Shown: positions 55,920-64,000 of the stretch, in pieces
Layout of the letters: the number at the start of each line of letters is the position of its first letter
Numbering within the stretch: position 1 is the stretch's first letter
Assembly: GCF_004011695.2 (NCBI RefSeq)
Contig: NC_082414.1
Location: 186,001-250,000 of the forward strand
From: Ascochyta rabiei
Lineage: Eukaryota > Ascomycota > Dothideomycetes > Pleosporales > Didymellaceae
Length of the DNA stretch: 64,000 nt
Direction of reading: 5' to 3'
Position numbers and translations under genes: made by a program
Notes under the pieces: model-generated
Seen by the model: the letters and a program-made list of their open reading frames with translations, nothing else
Database searches by the model: none
What the model was told of the DNA's origin: nothing

Positions 55920-58097
55920 GACCGGCAGGCGGCGAAGTTGGCGCTACGTCTCGATGGGCATCCGTGGCTGCTGACGATGAAGACGGCGGATCTGGAGCGG
56001 GCGGGCTGAGCATGATATAGACCGCAGAGCGCTCAGGAGAGGACAAGAACCCAAGTTCCATGCGATTTGCCTGGCTCCATCTTGGCCTTGGTGTTGCTTG
56101 GCTCGAAGGCCTTGGCTCGGGCTGGGCACCGCGCTGTGATTGGCGAGCCCGGCGTGAACTCTGGCTCTTCTCCAGGCGACGCGGAGGCCGACAAGACGGA
56201 AGAACGGCCGCAACTCACGTCGCGCTGCGCCGGTGGAGACACGCCCTCGTGCCAACTCTCACGGTGCTCGCGCTGCGCTGCGTCTTGCCTCTTGGCCACC
56301 TGGGCACCGCTCGCCCTTCCGCCCTCTCCCTCTCGTCGTGTGACGCCTGTGACGCCTGTGTCGCCTGTGTCGCCTGTGTCGCCTGTGTCGCCCGCCGCGC
56401 GCAGCAGCTTCCCGCCAAGCAGAGGCAGAGCGTCCGCTGGCTGGGGAGTCGGGACCATCGCTGCGGAGTGCCAGGACTATTGATCCCGCTGATCGCGGCA
56501 ACACCAAGTCGTACAACAATCCAATCCATCGCTGCCCCGCGCGTCATCATCACTGCATTCGCACTCCGCTGCACCCAAGCTCACCCATTGCTGGCTCGAG
56601 ATGACGCCGTCTCTGATGCCGCTCTTGCATCCGCGCACAGCAACATCCAGGCGGGGCGGAGCGATCATCGATGGTGATACCTTGGTTTCGCCCAACTAAT
56701 CAAACGGGCGATGCCCAACTTCAGTCCCACTAGCAAGCGTCGCTGGAACCGAGCTGACGCTGCTGATCTCAGCCTTGGCACGAGTATAAGAACGAAACTA
56801 CGTGACCGGCCCTCCTGGCAGACGTTGCCGTTTGCATCCATGTCGGCCCTTATGTGCCGCGAGCTCGTGATGCTCTTCGACGGCGTCAAACCTGTTTCGC
56901 CGGACCGGATCGAACGGCAGAAACCACCTCAAACCGCCAACGACCCGCGTAAACCGGTAGCAGGCTCCGGGGCCTTCATGGTCGACCTACTGACCAAAAT
57001 CCCGGAGTCTCCGGGCGCGCCCTGCAGCATGAGACTGTGGTCGAGGGTCCTGCTCCCGTATCATCCATCTTCGGAGTCTGCTCCGCCAACGGCAGCCCGG
57101 TACGACACCGCGGCGAAGCGCCGAACAGCCAACTTGGCACGCATCAAGACGATATGATATCCAGAGTGGTGCGGAGGTGGCTGTGAGGCTATCGACGATC
57201 TGTGAGCCGTGACAGAGAAGTGGCCATCGCGACCAACGTCCGACAAGTTGCACAGCACAAGTTGCACAGCGTCACAACGTATTCGACTTCTTGATCTTGT
57301 CCGACAAGTCTCCAGTGTCGCCAGTCTCAGCGCACGCAAAACATCTTTGCTCAGCAAGTCGAAGCAGGTACAGTCGCTGCCAGCAACTTCCAGAGGATCA
57401 AACAAAACACAGTAGATCTGGCACCGTACCCACAGCGAACCTTACCAGGACCCTGCGTGGATCGACCGCGACCTTTTGGCAAGACGAGAGTCAGAGCACC
57501 ACCGTACACGCAACTGTAGCAGAGAGTTGCAGAGCACTGCTGTCCATGCGTCTCGATCGATTGCACCACACCATCGACCAGCAAAAGGCTGCACGTCCAA
57601 GGCTTAGACGCTCAGCGACGTTGCTAGGAGACAGGACGGACGTGGTTATTTGGATCAGAACCGTGATTGCGCTGGCCTGCGTGATTAAATCAACGCTTGT
57701 CACGCCTTTCACGTGCACACCGTCGACAAAGAAGAGCTGTGGAGCAATAAACGCACCACCCAAAAGTTGACTTGAGCACCCGTGCCACTCAGACGAGAAA
57801 GTCAACCCAACTGTTCGTGTATTTACTCTTCATACACCTGCGGCCCAATGATGAATGGATGATATGGCGTGTGGGTACCTCATTGGTGGAGCGCATCGAA
57901 CGGACGCCAGCTAGTGAGGTGAGGTGAGGTGATGAGGTGGCCATGTCGTCCACAACAAATGACGTCACAACGCGCAGTGCAAGCCTGTGAACACATGACA
58001 TGATACTGTTTCTAGAGCTCTTCACTACCTTCCTAATACGTGCGGAACGGTAACGTCTTCGGTACTGCAGCCTGGCGAGTCTTATGCTACGAAGTCC
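55920..58097. other. Gene-poor 2.2 kb, GC-rich at the left
   Basis: Many long overlapping frames occur on both strands at 55.9-56.7 kb because of high GC, but none shows a domain or a coherent start. A 9-bp minisatellite lies at 56341-56392. From 56.7 to 58.1 kb nothing is recognised. Confidence 0.4.
56341..56392 (+). repeat. 9-bp minisatellite
   Basis: Five or so tandem copies of GCCTGTGTC, with GCCTGTGAC variants at the left edge. Confidence 0.8.
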
Positions 58098-58400
58098 TCA
58101 TCGCACACTGAGCACATTTGGATCCGTGTCAAGAGCTGCCTCAATCTTTCTGACAACTTTGAGGCGGCGCCCCAGCAGAAGCTCCGGAGCCAGGAAATCT
58201 TTCTCCTCGTCATGCCGTTCTGAATGCTTTCCCAATCTCTCTATCATGTTCATTAGCCTGTTTCTTTACTGCATTTTCATGGACCGCATTGCGATCCTGT
58301 CGGCATTTGCATGCGTATCGTCCGGTCGGTACTCACGAGCATTGCGCTTGATACTCAACAGTGTCGGGATCTCTACCGGCCAGGCCGCTTGTTCCAGTGC

Positions 58401-59490
58401 CTACACCGCACAAGTTGCTAACTGATGTCCGATGTGACATCGACCGTGTCGTCCCGATCGGACCGGCACTGATCCTCGCCAGCCGACCGAGACTGTCATA
58501 CCAATAGGGATGATGTGTTGTGCGTTTGATAGTAGAATCGAGAGCTCCTGAGGCGAGGGCTGATAAGTTGTGGTGTCTTTGAGCATGGGAAACAGCTCCA
58601 GACCTCGCAGGTATCTGGTGAAATTGAAGAGGTTGATGGCTGCGCATACCTCTCGTGAGTTCGGCTCGTCCTCGTTGGCGACTTTGCAGTTGATGCCTTC
58701 GGAGATGGTCCTCCAGAGCTCATACGTGGCCCTCAGCATGTCAGCCAGGATTTGTCTTCGCCCTTCATTGATATGTGCTGCACATGTTAGCTTGGCTACA
58801 GAATGAGTGCAAGTGTCTCCGTGAGCGTCACTCTTGGAGCGCAATCGAGCTATTGGTCTTCGACGTACCAAGAGTGTCAACAGGAAACTTCCCTTCAAGC
58901 AAACCGCCAATGCCAGGCACAAGGAGGCATGTTCCACTCGGATCGACTCGGCAATGCATCGCGAGGTGCTTCGCAAGCTCAAGATACTCTGTTTCGTATC
59001 CAAACTCATAGGCAATGAACAGCCATTCCTCGTACCCAGGGTGTAGAAGTCTGTCGCGGTAGGGTGCAAGCCATGCATCAATATGCGAGACCACCAAGCC
59101 ATGAGCGTCGAATCTTGCGGCTATATCGGCGAGGTGGACCATATCCCGAAAGTCCAACTGCTTGGGCAACTTTGTAAATTGCAAGTGCGCAATGTGCATG
59201 ATCAGGCGCATGGCATTCGCATGTTCGTCCCGCAAGCTGATCGTCTTTGGCAATGTGCTGAACAGCCTCCTGGTCTTGGCTTTCGCTCGATTGGACACGA
59301 GTTGCTGCCAGCGCGGACCGAGAGCTTCTAGACATGACTGTGAGACCAGAAACCGGCAAAAGCCACCTGGCAAGCCATCATGGCCAACGAGTAGTAGCAC
59401 CTTGGGTCCCTCGGTCCTCCCAAATCGCTCGGTTGGTTTGGCCACTGGTGGTAGACGCTTGAGCTCCGACTTGCTTTTCCTGGGACACAT
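58401..59490 (-). CDS. BTB/POZ-like domain protein
   Basis: Exons 59490-58869 and 58777-58401 give a minimal model of 332 residues. A basic N-terminus (MCPRKSKSELKRLPP) is followed by a BTB-like fold: GPKVLLLVGHDG, CRFLVSQSCLEALGPRWQQLV, then ISLRDEHANAMRLIMHIAHLQF and FRDMVHLADIAARFDAHGLV, as in fungal proteins of this type (adaptors for ubiquitin ligases or unknown roles). Exon 2 continues helical (ADMLRATYELWRTISEG, AAINLFNFTRYLRGLELFPMLKD). The last about 30 residues (GMTVSVGWRGSV...) look unlike protein, and minus-strand frames at 58400-58270 (starting ALEQAAWPVEIPTLL) and 58253-58098 look coding, so the true 3' end probably has further exons that I could not join in phase. Confidence 0.65.
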
Positions 59491-59970
59491 GGTAGCGGTG
59501 AATAGCGATAGTGTGGATGTACGGTCAAGCTAGCGAATGAAGGTGTTGTTGATGGTTTGTATATGTAAGAGCTAAGTGAATGAAGTTGCCAGGATGTTGA
59601 CAATCTAATATTTGGCTGTTGTTAGAACAAGATGTGGCAGTAGCAGCTGAAGTATTACACTCAGCAAGAGCGCCCGCACTCTTACAGACAGACCACGACA
59701 AGGAGGCCTCATCTGGATGTATGTAAAACAAAGACGTCGGTCTGACTGGAAGGCAATTGTTTCTGCTCTGCTAAAGAGTGTTGGGCTGACGGATGAACGA
59801 TTTGGCAACAGCAATGTGGAGGATTTGCATTCCTCGATGAGCAGTTTTGAAACCGCGCCAAATGTGTGGTATACGACTCCGAGTACTGCCCGTCCTTAAA
59901 CGCTATATACACATGAAACGAGTATGTGTACAGTTATAGTACATTACTTGCGTAGTTATTCATCGCCTGT
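59491..59970. other. Intergenic region, no gene seen
   Basis: Promoter side of the BTB-like gene and 3' flank of COX11. Nothing recognised. Confidence 0.4.
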
Positions 59971-60877
59971 CTATCCCATGGGTACCGGTCGCAAGTGTCC
60001 GTCCTTGTCGTACTTCGCCTTGAAGAACGTGTAACTGAGTGTAACAGTCTCAATGCCCTTCATATTGATATCCGTAACAAACTCAGGGTCAATATAGAAG
60101 AACACTGGCATGTCAACAGTCTCGCCAGCGTTTAGCCGCTGCTCCTCAAAGCAGAAGCATTGGATCTTGCTGAAGTACGGCGCTACCTGGCCAGGTGTCA
60201 CCGAGTAGGTGGCCACTCCAATGATATCCTCGTCCGACTTGTTCGTCGCTGTGTAGAAAGCGAGCGCTGTCTCGCCAGGCAAGACGCGCACTTCGCGCTG
60301 CTGGGGCACGAACTTCCACGGCAGGACGTCTGATACGGATCCGTTGAACGTGATTCGAATCCTGGGATGGTTTTCGACAGGCTTCAGGCGTTCAGAAGGA
60401 TCGGCGTTGGGGTCGCCGCCGCCGTGCGCTGCGGATTTGATGGGTTGTCCACCCCATCCAGTCTGTTGACAGATCTGAGCGTCACATTAGCAAGGCCTTT
60501 CCAGAGAGCTCTATCTGTCGAGCATACCATCTTGTACATGGGTACAGAGCCGTATGTGATAGCTACAAAGCCTACAATGACACTGAAAACATAATTCCTT
60601 GTCGCTCATCAGCCATTGCAATCTGGCGCATCATTGCCGGAACATACATGACTGTCCTATTCTTCTGCTTGTATCTCGCGTGCATCTGATCCATGCTTGG
60701 CACAGCGCCTTGCCTTGCATTGCCCGTTGTCTTGTTGGTATTTAACCATCGTCGCGCGGCGGGGATAGCAGGATTACGGGTGCGAGGTATGCGGGTGAGG
60801 GATCGCGAGCATGCTGTGCATATCCACGGCTGGGCTATGCGCACAGGGAACTGCCGTAATGGTAATGCGACAGACAT
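59971..60877 (-). CDS. COX11: Cytochrome c oxidase assembly protein COX11
   Basis: A mitochondrial inner-membrane copper chaperone that loads the CuB site of Cox1. Exons 60877-60648, 60597-60528 and 60474-59971 give 267 residues. An Arg-rich presequence (RIPRTRNPAIPAARRWLN) precedes the single membrane segment NYVFSVIVGFVAITYGSVPMY. Then ICQQTGWGG (from the third exon), RITFNGSVSDVLPWKFVPQQREV, and the copper site KIQCFCFEEQRLNAGETVDMPVFFYIDPEF, with a C-x-C pair, complete the family pattern. The splice choice restoring MVYKM-ICQQTG follows the conserved text. Divergent from the HIT-finger gene by about 200 bases. Confidence 0.95.
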
Positions 60878-61078
60878 TGTGCTAGTGGGAGGGGTGCTAG
60901 GGTGGTGGAGTGATGAATCAATGAGTTCAAAGTCCGCCGCCGGAGGCTCTAGCCTCTTTGGGAAATAGTAAAGAAGCAATGTTCTTGCGCCTGAACACCG
61001 TCATCTTACCTCCGTTCCACAAATTTTTGACACTGCAGTCACAAGGCCGAGAGACTTGTAAAGCCACTGAAAACCAAC

Positions 61079-61692
61079 ATGTCAGAACTTATTTGTGGCG
61101 TCTGTAACTCTGAGCCGAAGAAGTACAAGTGCCCTACTTGTGCACTTCCATAGTACGCACATGGCATGTCTTGCGAGCACGTTGAACTCTCACTGACTCC
61201 TCCAGCTGCTCACTTTCATGCTTCAAAGAGCACAAAATCACACATGCTGACTTGGCTCCTACACCATCCGCGCCCGCCGAACTCGAGATACCCCAGCCAC
61301 CACCTCCAGCACCCGTTCCCCGCTATCTCAAGAAGAAGACCGACTTCTCTGTCCTTGCGACAAACCCCAAATTCCAGGAGCTTCTCAAGACATATCCAGC
61401 ACTACTAACCTTGCTTCAGCGTGTCTATGCGACCACTATCGAGCCCGATGCAGACAACCAGCCACGACGTGGCAGAGGTGGGAGAGGCTTCAGAGGTCGA
61501 GGCTTCAGAGGGCGAGGAAGAGGTGGACGACACGATGATTCACAGTCAAGATGGACGCAGAAGCAAGGCGATGCTGATGCAATGAAGATGTTGAGGGCTT
61601 ACAGGGAGCGAGAAGAGAATAACAAGGAGAGGGAGGCCATGGCTGCATTCGTACAACTAGTGGAGGAGAACTTCGCTGGTGCAGAAACCTGA
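61079..61692 (+). CDS. HIT-type zinc-finger protein with RGG box
   Basis: Exons 61079-61152 and 61206-61692 give 186 residues. The zf-HIT module reads CGVCNSEPKKYKCPTC, then (across the intron) PYCSLSCFKEHKITH, with the expected C-x2-C, C-x2-C, C-x3-C and Cys/His ligands; such modules bind partner proteins in ribosome, snoRNP and chromatin assembly. A Pro-rich linker leads to a conserved DFSVLATNPKFQELLKTYP segment, then an Arg/Gly-rich RGG stretch (about residues 115-137), typical of RNA binding. A charged helix rich in Arg/Glu (AYREREENNKEREAM) ends the protein. Confidence 0.88.
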
Positions 61693-61854
61693 AGACAAGG
61701 AGAAGGCCCCAAGGACCATCCCCGTTGATTAGACTGCTCACTCGCCATCTTCCACAGTCTAGGTGTTCTGCACCATATCCCGATAGCCAGGCCTCGCACC
61801 CAGACATCCGCCGACCGAGGAGCGTACCACCACCGGTTAAGGTATTGGCTTCAA

Positions 61855-62160
61855 ACCAACGCTTTCAAGTACTCATCCTGGCCTGGTTAGCAAAGTCAGC
61901 ATCTCTCGGTGGCTTCGTCTTACATTCTGCAGATGGATGAAGACTTCCTCATGAGTGTACTGTTTGAGGACAGCCGTTGCCTTGTTCTTCAGAGTTGTTG
62001 TCGGTTGCTCGTTGAGAGCCGACTGGCAGATCTGGGCGATATCGAAAGCTGACCGGCTTGTGGTCAGCTCCGTAAGGCTTTCGGATGCCCCCATCTCGTT
62101 CGGCGGGATAGCTTTCGTGGCTGTAAGTGATGTGGTGGAAGCGTGTCCGTGATAGAGACT
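61855..62160 (-). CDS. Possible small gene, C-terminal exons only
   Basis: A minus-strand frame from about 62134 reads TKAIPPNEMGASESLTELTTSRSAF then DIAQICQSALNEQPTTTLKNKA and TAVLKQYTHEEVFIHLQN, with predicted helix. An intron (GTAAGA ... CTAACCAG) and a short last exon ARMST-stop would end it. An acceptor CTTACAG lies just upstream of the frame, so a 5' exon beyond 62160 is likely but not located. The first exon and family are unknown. Confidence 0.35.
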
Positions 62161-63714
62161 CCTGCTGTTACCAAGCTTGCGTGGCTCTACGCTTGGTGTA
62201 GGCTCTTTACTGCAAAACCTGTCTTCACCTTCATCTCACCAGACGATTGGTCCCATGTGCTCAGCCAACGCTTGCAACGAGGCCGTATTCGAGTCATATG
62301 TGACACTTCAATTTCTCTCTAATCCGATACTAGTTTACTTTCAATCGTCCTTGATACAACCAACGGTGAATATAATGTGTGCTTGTCCTCGGACTGCCAC
62401 AATTCGCTCAAACAGCAACCCATATAATCAAATCTCCACCGCCTGACCTTCTCAGAATGATCCCAATCTCTGCACGACCAGTGTGGCTGACCCTTCCAAT
62501 CGACCCTGTTCGCCGTACAAAGAGCAGCATCCACGCGCGTTGAAGAGCTGGAGCACCCCATCCGATCCCTCCTCTTGTTCTGCCTTTGCACCTGGATGGT
62601 GTTGCATTCGTATCGAACTCCATTGCCACGAAGTCTCTCGCAGCAGTAAACACGCATGTCTGCACAACGCCTCAGGGCTACGGGGTGGTCTGACAGCCTT
62701 TGGTGGATGCTGGTGGGTATGTGTGTGTCTTGAGTTGAGTTGGGCTGATTTGCCTCGACTCCACTCGACTCGATTCGATTCATCTCAACTCGATTCATCT
62801 CAACTCGATACCCCTCCAACACGCTGAATCACCAGCAATAAATTCCCATGTCGCGGATATCTATATCTATATCCGTTTCTGTACACTGACCATCACTTTT
62901 CGTTGTTTTGGAACAGAAAAGGGAGGTTATACATTACTTTCCACCGCCATCTTCCCAGCGCCAGAGTCGAAAGAGGGGAGGAGGACGTGATGGAGCGAAA
63001 AACAAAGAACCATCAAGTTCACACACCGGTATAGGTATATATTGATACATTCACATTAACAAATTCATCAACACTGCTTCATCGTGAGCCTGCACCCGAT
63101 CATCTAATCATCTCATGCTGATGCAAATTTATATCCAAACCAACAATATCAATCATCAGTCAGAATTGAGAGGTCACAAAAATACCACCGCCATCACCAC
63201 TAAACCCAGCAGCGATTTCTGTGCCCGACGTCTTGGAAGTCCAGAGGTAGCCAATCAGCAAACTCCTCAAAAGCAGCGAATGTAGCTCACGAATCGCGTC
63301 GCTGGCGTGGTGTGCAGATGCGAAATCTTCCACAAAAACCACACCAAGCGAGTATCGTCTGCACAACCAACAGAACCATTTGCATGTCATTCCAGCAACG
63401 CGATTGGCAGGGTGGGTGGCGGTGCTAGGTTTGGGTTAGTCATGTTCTTCCAATATGACAGGGGGGCAGGGTGGGTTTACCTGGTGTTTTGTGCAGGATT
63501 GCTGGTGAGGATGCTTTGGATTGTGGGAGATGGCCCAGTCGGTCGCCTGGAGGTCCGGAGTGCCGTTGTACCGCTATGGTACAGCCCTTTCAAGCACCCC
63601 GGTTTTGCGAGCGTGAGGGGTGTCGAGCAGACTCAGCAGTTGCTGCTGAACAATTGGTGCTTCTGTCTCCGCGATACTGGATCATGTCTTAGTCCTTGAA
63701 TCGTAACTCGATCG
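62161..63714. other. Gene-poor 1.5 kb
   Basis: No gene I can support. There is a short run of CTCGATTCATCTCAA-type repeats near 62760-62810. Frames on both strands overlap without domain signal. Confidence 0.35.
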
Positions 63715-64000
63715 TCAGCCCTCTTTCGCTCCCTCTCCGCTGCCATTATTCCCATTCAAGTGCAAGATCTTCTTGAAACTGCCCACACCCTTCTCCAAGT
63801 GCTTATGTCTGTGGATGAATCCCCCCTCCCCCCTCCTGAGCCCTTCTCGCTCGCCGCCCAGCATTCCTGCGATGCCCCTCTTTTTTCCTGGCAAAGGATC
63901 AATCGCGCCTATCTTAGGCGGCCACTCGTTTGTGTCTTTCCACCCTTGGACCAGTGCTTTTGTCATGTCGGAGAGATTGATGGGCACAGACGGTGTGCGC
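63715..64000 (-). CDS. 3' end of a gene running off the window, hypothetical
   Basis: The minus-strand frame is open to the right edge and ends with a stop at 63715; about 94 residues are visible. It includes LSDMTKALVQGWKDTNEWPPK and a basic, Gly-rich C-terminus (GKKRGIAGMLGGEREGLRRG). I recognise no family. The GTG at 63987 is a codon inside the frame, not a start. Confidence 0.45.
   Translation of the reverse strand, partial: RTPSVPINLSDMTKALVQGWKDTNEWPPKIGAIDPLPGKKRGIAGMLGGEREGLRRGEGGFIHRHKHLEKGVGSFKKILHLNGNNGSGEGAKEG

Noticed and set aside
55316..56009. Long plus-strand frames of 201-211 residues
   Set aside because: Antisense to the hypothetical membrane protein in GC-rich DNA; Arg/Gly/Ala-rich composition typical of shadow frames.

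Overview
The window is nuclear DNA of a filamentous ascomycete (Pezizomycotina; Dothideomycetes is my best guess, at low confidence). The genes carry short GT..AG introns (24-100 nt), often with a CTAAC/CTAAT branch site. There are fungal-specific families: a Zn2Cys6-type regulator, HET-domain remnants, an AA9 LPMO and a Cys-rich small secreted protein. The transposons are AT-rich, saturated with TA and stop codons, and their copies differ almost only by C-to-T/G-to-A, the signature of repeat-induced point mutation (RIP). Many genes are spliced, so I rebuilt exons by eye and checked that every junction keeps phase. Starts are first in-frame ATGs unless stated.

Region A (1-7.3 kb) is a small accessory cluster: the 3' part of a fungal transcription factor, an FAD-dependent (DAO-type) oxidoreductase and an UNC93-like membrane transporter. 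The promoters of the last two each carry the same pair of perfect palindromes, GACCGGTC and ACCGG-N-CCGGT. I see that pair nowhere else in the window, which suggests joint control, perhaps by the adjacent regulator.

Region B (7.3-18.5 kb) is repeat-rich. A four-exon gene for a 93-residue Cys-rich secreted protein (effector-like) lies at 9.5-9.9 kb, and a secreted RNase T2 at 11.9-12.9 kb. At 13.2-18.5 kb is a nested transposon island: an outer TIR element split by an LTR element (5-bp target duplication) and by a decayed Fot1/pogo element that itself holds a 434-bp MITE.

Region C (18.9-33.4 kb) mixes intact genes (PNGase A-type amidase, a 79-residue zinc-finger protein, a DUF7703-type membrane protein, an SMP-30/lactonohydrolase) with pseudogenes: two HET remnants, an arylamine N-acetyltransferase, an FAD monooxygenase and an HxxxD acyltransferase. 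The last three lie side by side on one strand and look like a dead catabolic or secondary-metabolic cluster.

Region D (34-64 kb) is mostly housekeeping: a GPI-type cell-wall protein, exocyst Sec6, DPH3/KTI11, frataxin, AP-3 sigma, an AA9 LPMO, a membrane protein, a Tc1/mariner relic, a DUF2237-like protein, a coiled-coil protein, UreG, a BTB-type protein, COX11 and a HIT zinc-finger RGG protein. The 3' end of one more gene runs off the right edge. No tRNA, rRNA or CRISPR was recognised.
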